Made by a program: the position numbers and the translations under genes
DNA from: Prorocentrum cordatum
Lineage: Eukaryota; Sar; Dinophyceae; Prorocentrales; Prorocentraceae
Assembly (NCBI GenBank): GCA_963575745.1
Contig: CAUYUJ010005780.1
Location: 362,501-426,500, forward strand
Length of the DNA stretch: 64,000 nt
Direction: 5' to 3'
The notes under the pieces: model-generated
What the model was told of the DNA's origin: nothing
What the model saw: the letters and a program-made list of their open reading frames with translations, nothing else
Database searches by the model: none
Shown: positions 32,397 to 43,470 of the stretch, piece by piece
How the letters are laid out: each line of letters begins with the position of its first letter
Position numbering within the stretch: position 1 is the stretch's first letter

Positions 32397-33313
32397 GAAA
32401 ATCTCCAAAAAAACAACGAAGCCCAAATCGGAACACGAAATCGAATCGAATCATACTCAAATCAAAACCGAATCGAAAACGAGGAGAATCGAAATGAACC
32501 CTGGACCCGCGTCACTCTGGGGCGGCCTCGTGATCTTCTTCCGTGTGAGGCACCGTTTCGGGCGAACCTGCTTGCCGCGCCAGGCGATGCCAAGTGGAGG
32601 GGGATAGGCAGGAGAGGTGAGGATAGAGAAAGGAGAATTAATCCGAACCCCAGTCCTGCTCATGGAATTCCTCTCATCCCAACGCTCCTTCCGCGAACCC
32701 AGAGGGATCTGAATTAGACTGCGCATGGAACTCTAAACATCTCAACACTCCGTCTTGGACGATTGCTGCCGATCCTACGCGAACTCGGAGGGGTCTGAAT
32801 TTGACGGACGGAGGGTGAAGAATGAGGGAGAAGGGAGAGAGAGGAACATGTGGGAGAAAGGGGACACGGAGGATGAGCAAGAGGTGGAGGAAGAGGACAC
32901 GGAGGGATGATGGAGCGGAGAGGGAGCGCAGTCGAGGTTCGATGGCCCTTGGAGAGGCGGACTGTTGGCGGCGACAGGCTCTCCGGGGCTGCATCCAGAG
33001 GCCTCTAAACTGCTCCACTTCTGCTCACCAACATCCCAGCGAGACGTTCCTCGGAGACTCGCTGCCCCTCCCCGTCGCCTTTGCCGTCGAAGGGCACGAA
33101 GACGGACAACAGCGGCTGGGAACCTCTGACCTCCCCAAAGCTCATCCCATCTACCAAAGAGGAAAAACATAAAGAGAAGGGAAGGGGGGCGTGCTATGCC
33201 GGGGAGACCTGCCTTGTCCTGGACACCCGGCCTCCGCCGTGACTTTGACTCTCCTCCCCGTGCCCTCTTCCCCCTCCCCACTCCTGCACCACCTCGCCAA
33301 CGATCCTCCAACT
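32397..33313. other. gene-free interval
   Basis: AATCGAAAACGAGG-type A-rich sequence, then GGAGAGAGAGGAAC purine tracts. No domain is recognised in any frame. Confidence 0.4.
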
Positions 33314-33539
33314 GTAGAGGCCTTCCGGATAGCGTAGGAGTAGGTGAGGTCGGAGGATGGCGCCGCATCGCCAATGCACCGCCGATGCATCGCCGATGCA
33401 CCAGCGATGTCGGCGAAATATCGGCGACGTCGGCATGTAGAAAATCGAGCCCCACATCAAACCGCATCGCCGGAACGACGACGATGCGGCGCCATCCTCC
33501 AGCCCCATCTGCTCGGACCCCTCCTGGGAGGCCCAGACC
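33314..33539. mobile_element. foldback element, family A copy 3
   Basis: Left GTAGAGGCCTTCCGGATAG, then GAGGTCGGAGGATGGCGC; right GGCGCCATCCTCCAGCCCC, then CTGGGAGGCCCAGAC. The interior has CCGATGCATCGCCGATGC. At 226 bp it is the same length as copy 1. Confidence 0.82.
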
Positions 33540-34483
33540 CTGCTCCCGCGTCCCTCATCCTCCTCCCGCACTCTGTCCGCCCTGTCCGACACGTCCTGGC
33601 ACCCCGCACACCGCCGGGGCAACTTGTGCAAGCCTCTCGACACCCACGGCGACTGCTCCGAGCTTTCTGGCAGCTCCGACGAGCAACGACGGCACGCAGG
33701 CTGCACGAAGGAGTCGGGCGCGAGTCACGGACGGGTGGGTTCGAGGGAGGCGGTCGCGCGCTGGGTCAAGCGGGAGAGCAGCGACGGCGGTGGACACACC
33801 CCGACCATGGAAGGCGAGCAGAAGGGGCTAGGGCCAGGGGGCGGCTTTCTCAGAAGGCAGGGGGGTGCTCAGAATGGGCTGGCCTTCAAACTATACACCC
33901 CACGTTGTTGGCATAATGCGGCCACCATCCTGGCCCTGCCACATGCGCGTCGCCGATAACTGGAACACACATCACGAACATATTACATCATCATCATGCA
34001 TGTTTTTAGATACAGTGGCGAAACACAAATCGACATGTTTGGCCAACCCCATGATCTAGATTTCCGCAACATTTCTGCAGCGCCAGCAAGAGGATGCATG
34101 ATCTGAACATGAACAAACTGCTGTGATTTCTGTGTTTCGTACTACGCGGAAGATGCGGAAAGTGTGCTTTCACCTCCTAAACTTCTGTCCCACTGCGGAT
34201 GACGATGAATACTTACAAAGCATTTCGCTCCATCGCCCATTCACTCGACTACTTGCTTTCTCATTCGATGTTATGTTTGCTGGTTGTGCCCTGCTGCAAC
34301 TTGCTAGATTACGCGCCTGCCTCCTTGCTTGTCTACATGATCAGATGCGTGCAAACAAAAAGCAGATGCATCCGCAACACCCACTGTGTTTCCCTCCTCC
34401 GCAGCGATGCGCCTATACGCACTTGTCGACCAACGGGATGCGCCAGTATGAATGTATGCGTACGTACAAACCCACATTTACAC
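33540..34483. other. gene-free interval
   Basis: GC-rich to 33900, then moderately AT-rich to 34480. No repeat family, domain or RNA structure is recognised. Confidence 0.4.
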
Positions 34484-34525
34484 ACTAGAACCACTCGCGC
34501 GCTTAGCGCGCACTAAGATTTTAGC
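34484..34525. repeat. palindrome related to 16025-16064
   Basis: ACTAGAACCACTCGCGCGC followed by TTAGCGCGCACTAAGATT and TTAG. It shares its left 10 bp and the GCGCGCTT core with the 16.0-kb copy, while the right end has decayed. Confidence 0.65.
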
Positions 34526-34654
34526 AAGCCCGAGCCCTGGATACGCCATTAGCCGCATGCACATGTTCACCCACAAATGGAACAGGGGTTGGAGAAGTAT
34601 CGATAACGCTGACCCTCGAGGCCCCAAGCAAGGGAACACCGACAGATCTCTCAA

Positions 34655-34830
34655 ACCATCAGCCCCAAGATGATCCCCAAGACCACCAACAGGGTCCCAG
34701 AAGGCCACCAAGAGACCCCAAGATGCCCGCAAGAGGTCCCCAGGGGGCCCATGACAGGCTCAGAGAGGCACGCAAGAGACCCCAAGAGGCTTGAAGACTG
34801 CTTCCAAGGCGCCCCCGAGAGGCATCTTCG
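34655..34830. repeat. CCCCAAGA short-repeat block
   Basis: CCCCAAGATG, CCAAGAGACCCC and CAAGAGGTCCCC words over about 170 bp, the same class as 37.3-38.3 kb. Confidence 0.65.
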
Positions 34831-36310
34831 AGTTCGATCCGTGTGCGCCACTGGCACGCTTGGAGCAGCTTCTGGATACTCGTGAGCTCCCTTGTGCCAT
34901 ATTGGGTCCCTGTCGCGCCCTCCGCTGTTTGGACTGCCCTCGTCCACCTTCACCACCCGACCTTTGAATCCACGTCCCCCAGAAGGTGGGACGGCGGTGT
35001 CCGCCCCCTCAGGGACGTTCAATGGATTCGATGTCTCTTCCTTGCGAGGACCGGGCACGACTTGCGAGGGCAGCCCGCTGCACGCGCGCGCGCTGGCACG
35101 AAACAGGACAAGCCCACGCGCGCTCGGCTGGCGGACACCCCGCCCCGCCTGCGGGGACACCGCTGGCGCGAAGGCGGCCTGGTCCTGACACCAGCGCGCG
35201 AGCAGAAGCTGAGAAGCAGTTGGATCCACGTGCCGACGCGGCTCAGAGGGCAGCGTGTAACCCCAGCAAAGCTAGCCCCGCCAATCTCTCCCCAGGGGGG
35301 CCGACCGCAGGCACCCTTTTGTGGGGGGCCCAGCAGGGCTAGTGCCGAGGATAGGATGAAGGGGTAGGGCGAGGCGGGGCGCCGACATCGTTACGTCCAA
35401 AAAGACGATCGTTTACGAGAGCACGGCGGTTGGGCCGGAGCCCGGGATGCGCTTTTGGATCCCCGCATCATCCATGAGCGTGAAAGCTCGCAGAGGAGGA
35501 GGGAGGGCGACGACGACGACGACGACGAAGAGCAACGGGGGAGGAGGGGGATGGCGAGGGCTCTTCTCGTCGTTTTCCTCATCCTCCGCCGCCCCCCCTC
35601 TGTCCCTCCCGATCCTGCTCGCTCCTCGCTGATGCGTCCTCCTCTCCCCCTCCTCCCCCCCCCCTCCTACCGCGCGCGCAGAGGGGGGGCGGGGAGGATC
35701 GGGGAGGAGTGGGCCAGGTCCTGGCACCAGCGCAGGAACGCCTCCCGCAAATCCTTCCGCCACTCCTTCCGCACCCTCGAGGCCTGAGCGGTGGGGGGCC
35801 GCTGCCAAGGGTGGCCAGACAGGTCCGCGGCACGGTGTGCGACCGGGTCCGCGGCACGATGGTCGGCCGTCGGCCAGGGGAGAGCGGCTAGAGGCAGCGC
35901 GGCCCCCCCCCATCCCCATGGCCCGCGCGAGCAGGTGGGGAGGACAGGACAGGACAGGACAGGCGTCAATGTGCGCCCCGGGGGGGCGGCCTCAAGAGCT
36001 CGGCGGGGGCGCCAGATCGCCGAAACTCAGATGTCGTAGTACATGAGTTTACTTTACCATCTCGAACGTGTACTATTGGCCCAACTGATAGAATCCTTCC
36101 CATGATGATGAACATGCAACGACATAATTACCCCACGACGTACCCAACCCATTCTATATATGTGGTGATTACGCTCATGACCACTCAATGCTGACGGGCA
36201 TGCTGAAAAACCCGCAGTGCGAAAGAAGAGCACCCAGCAGTGAAACCAGAAGAGCGCAGCAAGAATAGCAGCGGCGACGCGTAAGACGTACCTCTGCCGG
36301 GCCTCCCAGG
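34831..36310. other. gene-free; small AGGAC and GAC repeats
   Basis: GACGAC triplets at 35508-35528 and a five-unit AGGAC pentamer at 35939-35964. The Pro/Arg-rich frames on both strands have no recognisable domain. Confidence 0.4.
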
Positions 36311-36311
36311 A

Positions 36312-37165
36312 GCACACGAAGGTGGCGACAATTGCTCAGATCGCAGCCCCCCAGCGCGCCGCGAGGTTTCGAGGTGGTCCGCGTGGGACGTACTTCCGCT
36401 GGGCCTCCCAGGAGCCCACGAAAGTGGCGACAGTTGCTCAGATCGCAGCCCCCCCAGGGCGCCGCGAGGTCTCGAGGTGGTCCGCGTGGGACGTACTTCC
36501 GCTGTGCCTCCCAGGAGCCCACGAAAGTGGCGACACTTTCGCAGATCGCAGCCCCCCAGGGCGCCGCGAGGTCTCGAGGTGGTCCGCGCGTGGGACGTAC
36601 TTCCGCTGGGCCTCCCAGGAGCCCACGAAAGTGGCGACAGTTGCGCAGATCGCAGCCCCCCAGGGCGCCACGAGGTCTCGAGGTGGTCCGCGTGGGACGA
36701 ACCTCCGCTGGGCTTTTTTTTCTTTTTCATTTCAGCCCCAATCACGCCAGGTTCGCATGACACATCGAGCAGAGGAGCGGGACGAAGCACCACTGCAGGA
36801 GGGTGCACGGCGATGGCACTACACCGCCCGCACGGGCCCAGCGAGCGAGCACGCAGACAACGATTTAGCCGATCCGCTGCAGAGGCCTATGCCTCGGCGA
36901 GCGTTGCGCAGATCGCAGCCCCCCATGGCGCCGCGAGGTCTCGAGGTGGTCCGCGTGGGACGTACTTCCGCTGGGCCTCCAAGGGGCCCACGAAAGTGGC
37001 GACAGTTGCGCATATCGCAGCCCCCCGTGGCGCCGCGAGGTCTCGAGGTGGTCCGCGTGGGACGTACCTCCGCTGGGCCTCCCAGGAGCCCACGAAAGTG
37101 GCGACAATTGCGCAGATCGCCCCCGCCCCCCCCCCCCACGCCGCGAGGTCTCGAGGTGGTCCGCG
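36312..37165. repeat. 103-bp tandem array, block 1 (seven copies, interrupted)
   Basis: CAGATCGCAG recurs at 36337, 36439, 36542 and 36646, then at 36912, 37011 (variant) and 37113. Units read GTGGCGACAGTTGCGCAGAT, GCCGCGAGGTCTCGAGGTGG, GCGTGGGACGTACCTCCGCT, GGGCCTCCCAGGAGCCCACG. An unrelated 190-bp segment at 36713-36900, starting with a long T/C tract ending CATTTCAG, splits the block. The long frames come from the repeat. Confidence 0.93.
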
Positions 37166-37190
37166 TGGGACATACCTAGGAGCGTCCCAG

Positions 37191-37290
37191 GGGCGTAGGT
37201 GGTCTAGGGAGTTTCCTCTGCCAACCCCCTTCTTCCCCTTCGGGGAGGGGTTTACCCCTCCCCTTACCCCTCCCCACTGACCTGGACGGG
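37191..37290. repeat. dispersed module E, copy 2 (left half)
   Basis: GGGGCGTAGGTGGTCTAGGG, then GTTTCCTCTGCCAACCCCC, then GGGGTTTACCCCTCCCC. It matches the starts of the copies at 24646 and 40869, then diverges into the CTGGACGGGGCC...GCGTCCAAGATGG sequence shared with 41400-41460. Confidence 0.75.
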
Positions 37291-38310
37291 GCCGGTCGCG
37301 AGGTGTCAGAGCGTCCAAGATGGCCCAAGACAGCTCCAAGAGCGAACAGGCGAGAAAACACAAAACATTGATTTTACCTGGGTTTTGGAAGGATTTTGGC
37401 ATCTTGGGGGGGCCCAAGAGGCGACTCGAGGCACTCTGGAGGGGCGGGGCTAATAAGCACCCCCCCCTTCTTTGATAGATCTCCTCCAAGATGGCCCAAA
37501 GAGCGCCCCGAAGGCTCCCAAGAGCGCCCCAAGAGCGCCTCAAGAGGGCCCCAAGAGACCCCAAGAGGCCCCCAAGAAGCCTCCAAGACGTTGCCAAGAG
37601 ACCCCCAAGAGGCCCCAAGAGAGTCCAAGATGACCCAAGACGGCTCCAAGAGCGAAAAGGCGAGAAAACAGAAAACATTAATTTTTCTACGTTTTGGAAG
37701 GATTTTGGCCTCTTGGGGGGCCCAAGAGGCGACTCGAGGCACTCTAGAGGGGCAACGCTAATTGGGGACCCCCTCTTCTCTGATCGATCTCCTGCAAGAT
37801 GGCCCCAAGAGCGCCCCGAAGGCTCCCAGGAGCGCCCCAAGAGCGCCCCGAGAGCGCCCCAAGAGGCCCCAAGAGGCGCCCAAGAGGCCTCCAAAAGGCT
37901 CCCAAGAGGCCCCAAGAGAGTCCAAGATGATCCCAAGACGGGTCCAAGAGCGAAAAGGCGAGAAAACAAAAAACATTGATCTTACCTAGGTTTTGGAAGG
38001 ATGTTGGCCTCTTGGGGGGGCCCAAGAGGCGACTCGAGGCACTCTAGAGGGGCAGCGCTAATTGGGGCCCCCCCCTTCTTTGATAGATCTCCTCCAAGAT
38101 GGCCCCAAGAGCGCCTCGAAGGCTCCCAAGAGCGCCCCAAGAGCGCCCCAAGAGGGCCCCAAGAGGCCCCAAGAGGCCCCCAAGAGGCCTCCAAGAGGCC
38201 CCCAAGAGACCCCCAAGAGGCCACAAGAGGCTCCCCGAGATACGCAAGAAGCCCCCGGGACCGCCAAGAGGCCCCAAGGACGGCCCAAGAGGCCCCCAAG
38301 CTCGCCATTG
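37290..38310. repeat. approximately 300-bp module in three tandem copies
   Basis: Each copy runs: AGCGAAAAGGCGAGAAAACA, ACATTGATTTTACC, GGTTTTGGAAGGATTTTGG, GGCCCAAGAGGCGACTCGAG, GCACTCTAGAGGGGC, TTTGATAGATCTCCTCCAAG, then 150-200 bp of CCCCAAGAGCGCC-type short repeat. Copies start near 37341, 37651 and 37948. The minus frames (Leu-Gly-Ala-Ser-Trp-Gly periodic) reflect the CCAAGAGCGCCC repeat and are not called as genes. Confidence 0.9.
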
Positions 38311-38540
38311 TCCTCCTCCTCCTCCTCCTCCTCTTTTTCTTCCTCCTCCCTCCTCCCCCTCCCCCTCCTCCTCCTCCTCCTCCTCCTCCTTCTCCTTTTC
38401 CTCCTTCTCGTCCTCCTCGTCCTCGCAGTCCTCCATCTCCTCCTCCTTCTATTCCTCCTCCTCCTCCTCCTGCTCCTCCTCCTGCTCCTCCTCTTCCTCC
38501 TCCTACTCCGACGACGACGGCTCCTCCTACATCCTCCCCC
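38310..38540. repeat. (CTC)n trinucleotide repeat
   Basis: CTC/TCC triplets with CGT and TTC interruptions. It gives poly-Leu, poly-Ser or poly-Glu frames depending on phase. Confidence 0.93.
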
Positions 38541-38661
38541 TCTTGGGGTATATGGCGGCTCACCCCGCCCTTTGTTCTTCTGCATGCTCCCCCGCTTCCC
38601 TCATAACCTCCACTCCCCTGGGACTCATTTCTGGACGGGCTGGTGGGGATACGCGAAGCGT

Positions 38662-39482
38662 CTAGAATTGCGACAGTTGCGCATGTCGCAGCCCCCCAGC
38701 GCGCCGCGAAGTCTCGAGGTGGTCCGCTTGGAACGTACCTCCGCTGGGCCTCCCAGGAGCCCACGAAAGTGGCGACGGTTGCGCAGATCGCCCCCCCCCC
38801 CCGCCCCCCCAGGGCGTCGCGAGGTCTCGAGGTGGTCCGCGTGGGACGTACCTCCGCTGGGCCTCCCAGGAGCCCACGAAATTGGCGACAATTGCGCAGG
38901 TCGCAGCCCCCAGGGCACCTCCGCTGGGCCTCCAAGGAGCGCACGAAAATGGGGACAAGTTCCCAGATCGCAGCCCCCAGGGCACCGCGAGGTCTCGAGG
39001 TGATCTGCGTTGGACGTACCTCCGCTGGGCCTCCCAGGAGCCCACGAAAGTGGCGACAATTGCGCAGGTCGCAGCCCCCAAGGCACCGCGAGGTTTCGAG
39101 GTGATCCGCGTTGGACGTACCTCCGCTGGGCCTCCAAGGAGCCCACGAAAGTGGCGACAATTTCGCAGATCGCAGCCCCCAGGGCACCGCGAAACTCGAG
39201 GTGATCCGCGTGGGACGAGCCTCCGCTGGGCCTCCAAGGAGCGCACGAAAGTGGCGACAGTTGCGCATGTCGCAGCCCCCCAGCGCGCCGCGAAGTCTCG
39301 AGGTGGTCCGCTTGGAACGTACTTCCGCTGGGCCTCCCAGGAGCGCACGAAAGTGGCGACAATTGCGCAGATCGCAGCCCCTAGGGCACCGCGAGGTCTC
39401 GAGGTGATCTGCGTTGGACGTACCTCCGCTGGGCCTCCCAGGAACCCACGAAAGTGGCAACAGTTGCGCAGATCGCAGCCCC
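38662..39482. repeat. 103-bp tandem array, block 2 (nine copies)
   Basis: The same unit as 36312-37165, with the CAGATCGCAG position at 38681, 38785, 38897, 38965, 39065, 39166, 39268, 39369 and 39470. One spacing is only 68 bp, from a partial unit. Two units 587 bp apart share the variants CATGTCGCAG and GGTCCGCTTGGAACGTAC, which suggests duplication of a multi-unit block. Confidence 0.93.
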
Positions 39483-40868
39483 CCACGGCACGAGAGAAGA
39501 GGAGAGGGGAGCACAGGAAACAGGAGAGGAGGAGGGGAGGAGGGGGGAGGAGAAAAAGGAGGACGGGGCGACCACACTGCTCTATTCAAAACGAGTACCC
39601 AACCATAGGAGGGTTGAGAAAAAGAAAGGGCGCATTTGCCTCACACACGGTTGTGCGATACCCGTCACCTCGGCGAGAGGATCAAAATGAGGAAGAGGTG
39701 GAACAAGGAAGAATGATAGGAAGAGGAGGACCGGAGAAAAAACAACATTGATGAGCGGATGAAGTCTGGCACGACGACGCAGGCCGCTGTCGACAACCTG
39801 TGCGCTCGATGCACGCAGCGCTACTCTGGTTGAGAAGCGTCTCGACAGGATCTGGCCACCCGCGAAGGAGCACGATGAGGAGGGGGAGGACGGGGGAGGA
39901 GGAGGACGAGGGAGAGCAGCGAGGATGACGGCGAAGCAGGATGGAGGGTAGGGGCGGCAGAGGCGACGATGGGGAGCAGGACCGACGCGCCTCAAAATCA
40001 ACAGTCTTCTGGACACCCTTCAACAGCATGCGCTGCAGCCCCTCGTAGTCCGGCGCCTCACGCTCAAGTTGGCGGCGTGCAAAGAGGGGGAAGGGGAGGG
40101 GGGAGGTGAGGGAAGTGCTGGCCGGTGGTAAGCACCAACCCTGTCGCTCTGGGCACCCTAGGTAAGCGCCCGCGCGCGAAAATAATGCGTATCCCTTCGG
40201 ACATGCGCAATCGATAAGGTCAAGAAATCCGGGGGGGGGTGGGCGGGCGGGCCTGATTACCCGATAAACTGGTCTCTAAGAGGGCGGGGGTCTTCAATGA
40301 AACGGTCGAAACTCTACAACAAAAAAACCTCAGAATGCAACCTCGGTCAACCGGGCAACGCTTTTTGGGAACCCAGCGTGTATACACCAAGGTATGTGGG
40401 CCCTGCCTCACAAACCTTCGCAGAAACGCCACATGACAACATGTAAGGAATTTTTTCCGGCCGGTTCCCTGGGCGACAAATGCCGAAAAAGGTGTTTACA
40501 GTGTGTGTGGGCCGCGATTTGCCACAACGTGGTGGACCAACATACCATCACATAAAGGGCATGTTTCTGGTCCCTGCTGGAGACAATGCCCGTATGTCTG
40601 ACAGGCCACCTCGAGCCGGCAGTTTCCCAAAGCCTGGTGCGGGGGGAAACGAAAACACCTGCAGAAAAAACCTCCGTTTTCTGTGTTATGGTCATTCTTG
40701 GGCGCTATCCATGCAAACGCATCTCCTGATAATGATGATTCCAGCGTCGACCCCCAACAGTGAACTAGTGCAGTTGCGGAAACTGATATAACACAGAGCG
40801 GACCAACATGTACGCACCCTGCGACGATAAGGCGATACATCTGGACCCTATGGCAATGAAGATCCCAC
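39483..40868. other. gene-free interval
   Basis: GAGGAGGGG purine tracts at 39490-39570 and 39870-39920; the rest is unique. None of the frames has a recognisable domain. Confidence 0.4.
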
Positions 40869-41115
40869 CAGCCCTTTAGGGCGTAGGTGGTCTAGGGAAC
40901 TTCCTCTTCCAACCCCCTTCTTCCCCTGGGGGGGGGGAGTTTATCATTGTTCCGTATTAATAAGCACCCCCTCCCCCTGGCGACCCGGAGCCAACCAGGG
41001 ACAATGCGGGCATCCCCCCCACCATCCCTTACGAAACACACTCTGCCTCCAAATTCGGAGCATGCGCGGCCAACCCGATGCGGCCTCACCCCACCATCCC
41101 TGTCAACAAACAGTA
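40869..41115. repeat. dispersed module E, copy 3
   Basis: GGGCGTAGGTGGTCTAGGGA, ACTTCCTCTTCCAACCCCC, GGGGAGTTTATCATTG, AATAAGCACCCCCTCCCCC, ACCATCCCTTACGAAA. A second ATGCG...CCACCATCCCTGTCAACAAA end is repeated at 41061-41112. Confidence 0.82.
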
Positions 41116-41260
41116 CAGAGTACACTTGGCGGCTGCGTCGGCGGCTGCGGCTGCAGCTGCGGCGGCGGCGGCGGCGGCGGGCGGCGCGGCGGCAACGGCG
41201 ACGGCGGCGGCGCGGAAGCGGCGGCGGCGGGCAGCGGCGGCGGCGGCGGATTGGCCCCCA
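41115..41260. repeat. (GCG)n trinucleotide repeat
   Basis: GGC/GCG triplets over about 140 bp, giving poly-Ala or poly-Gly frames. Confidence 0.92.
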
Positions 41261-41384
41261 GTAGCAGCCCATCCAACGACGACTGCTGAATATGCTGAGG
41301 CTCGGGCCGGACTCGGGTGCTACGTATGTGTCGGGAGGGCGGGCGGGGGTGAGCGGGACAGCTTGCTGGCGGGGAGGGAGTCTT

Positions 41385-41625
41385 GACCCCTCCCCCGACC
41401 CCCCCCTGGACCTGGACGGGGGGGCTCGCGGGTAGTAGGGGCGTCCAAAACGGCCTCGGCGAGGAAACCCGGATCATTATTTTTACGGGGGTTGGGGACC
41501 CATGTTGGCCCAAGGGGGTGGCTAATTCGGGAGCTCACCTCCTTTGATCGATATTACCCAAGATGGCCCGAAGATGGTCCCCAAGGCTCCCAAGAGGGCC
41601 CCACGAGGCCACGAGGTGGCCAGGA
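41385..41625. repeat. diverged 300-bp-type module
   Basis: The same order as at 37.3-38.3 kb: ACCTGGACGGGGGGG, GCGTCCAAAACGGC, GGCGAGGAAACCC, GGGGTTGGGGACCC, TTTGATCGATATTACCCAAG, then CCCAAGAGGGCCCC. More eroded. Confidence 0.65.
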
Positions 41626-42359
41626 GTTTTTTTACTGGAGAGCGCGAAAACGCAGGGGGTGAGGCGTCACCCCGCGCACTGTGCAATCGAGCGGGGGCGA
41701 CGGGGCAGCCAGTGCGCTGCCGACGCAGACGGTGCTGGGGCCAGGTGTGGCATTGCAACCAAAACCGCAACAGCACCGAGAAAGGTTGAGCCACGGTCGG
41801 GGCGGGCCTGCGTCCACCTCCGTGCTCGAATACCCTGAGATTCCTCCAGTTCGACGGTACCCCAAAGCTCGGGTACAAGGCTGGCTGCGTAACCGGCACC
41901 GCCGAGAGGAGGGATAAAGAAGTGTGCGGCGCTCCTTCCCCATGAGGCGGGGTGCCTGACACGCACGCAGGGCGATACATATGCGCACGCGCGCACACAC
42001 ACACACCATGCACACCTCGACAAAAAGGCGGTGCCCCAAGGCTCGGGTACTAGGGCAGGCTGCGTAACCTGCACCGCCAGTGAGGACGAGAAAACGCAAG
42101 GTGGCAGTGTAGCCACCAAAGAAAAGCCAAGATCGACCGCCCACACAAGGACGACGAAACCTGCCGCCCCAGGCGCAACGAGCGCCATGACGACGGCATG
42201 CCTCGCCCCATATGTGGGGTATGCACACTGAAACCTGCCCTGGGGGTCAGTCCCATCGGGCGCTATAATTACTGAAACAAAAACAGGGCGACGCCAGGAC
42301 GACAGCCAGGCAACCCCAGGTGTACCTAACCCTGGTGGGCGGACGCCTGGACGGCCGCT
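41626..42359. other. gene-free; duplicated GTACCCCAAAGCTCGGGTAC word
   Basis: GGTACCCCAAAGCTCGGGTA (41860) and GGTGCCCCAAGGCTCGGGTA (42031), each followed by CTGCGTAAC(C)GCACCGCC, mark a diverged 170-bp duplication. A CACACA run lies at 41990-42005. Confidence 0.5.
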
Positions 42360-43075
42360 GGTCTGCACGAGGTGGCGAGGAACCCCACGAGGCCCCCAAG
42401 AAGCCCCCAGGATGCCCCCATGAGGTTCCCAAAAGGCTCCCAAAAGGCCCCCAGAGGCACAAGGTTTGGGCCACATGTTGGCCTCCTAGGAGGGGGGGGC
42501 ACTGATTCAGATGACCCCCAGAGCGCCTGGGCGAACACAACATGACTTTCAACATGGCTCAAAATATCCCAAGATGCTCCAAAGTGGCGCCCACGATGGT
42601 CCAAGAGGTTCCAAGACCGCTTCAAGACGGCTCCAAGTGGCCAAGAGCTCCCCCAGGAGGCCCCGAAAAAAACCAACATCCTTCCAACACCGTAGGGAAA
42701 TCAATGTGCTTGGCTTTCTCGCCTTTTCGCTTCCGGTGGTTCCAAGATGGCCCAATGGGGCCCCAAGAGAGGGTCAATAGAGCCCAAATGTTACCCCAAG
42801 AGCGCCCAGTAACGCTCCAAGAGCCCCCCTAGAACGCCACAGGAGGTGATTTGTTGGGCTCCCGAGGGGCAACGCACTCCAATGCTCCCGTATTGTTTGG
42901 CTGATGTCCTCCAATATGGGAGGGCCCCAAGAGGCGGCCAGGAGGCCCCAGGAGGCCCCAACGGGCGCCCAAGAGGCCTCCAAGAGGCCTCCCAAAGGCT
43001 CCGAAGAGACCCCCAAGAGGCCCCTAAGAAACTCTCCGCGGCACCCACGACGCTCTAAGAGGCGCCCGTGCCAGG
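42360..43075. repeat. CCCAAGAGG short-repeat block with reversed core
   Basis: CCCCCAAGAAGCCCCC, CCAAGAGG and CCAAGATGG words throughout. At 42711-42734 it carries the GGAAGCGAAAAGGCGAGAA core in reverse, followed on that strand by ACATTGATTT and TTGGAAGGATGTTGG as in the 37-38 kb modules. The conserved part is therefore at least 60 bp. Confidence 0.8.
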
Positions 43076-43179
43076 AGGTCCCCAATACGCTCCAAGATGC
43101 CTCCACTGGAGGACCCTTCCTCTGCGCGCCGCCCACTTCCCCAATCGAGGCAATTCCTGTGGACATCGTTTCTGGACGG

Positions 43180-43470
43180 GCTGGCGCGATTACTTTTTTG
43201 CTCGCGAGCGACGCGAGCAACCGCGCGCCGTCTAAAGAGGGCCAAGCGCGGGCAGCACGTGGAAAAAGGGGGCCACAACGATGGCGAAAACAACGCGGCG
43301 AAAGAGAATAGCAAGAGACACGCGAGGAGGACAAGAAAGGCGAAACGAAACGACAAAGACGAGAAACAAGGACGAAACAAAAGAGAAATCAAGCCGCGGC
43401 TCACGCTCAAACTGGGTATGAGACGACCGCCCCTTGCCGAACAACCGGAACGTGCAGTAAGGCTGACCCA
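43180..43470. mobile_element. dispersed element H, copy 2
   Basis: Begins ATTACTTTTTTGCTCGCGAG, continues CCGCGCGCCGTC and A-rich sequence (AACGAAACGACAAAGACGAG), and reaches CGCCCCTTGCCGAACAACC, all in the same order as 27479-27800. The preceding TTTCTGGACGGGCTGG also precedes the junction motif at 38642. Confidence 0.7.

Noticed and set aside
37982-39589. 535-residue minus-strand ORF, the longest in the window
   Set aside because: It strings together the 103-bp array, a CTC tract and CCAAGAGG repeats. Other frames over the same arrays are equally open and there is no domain.
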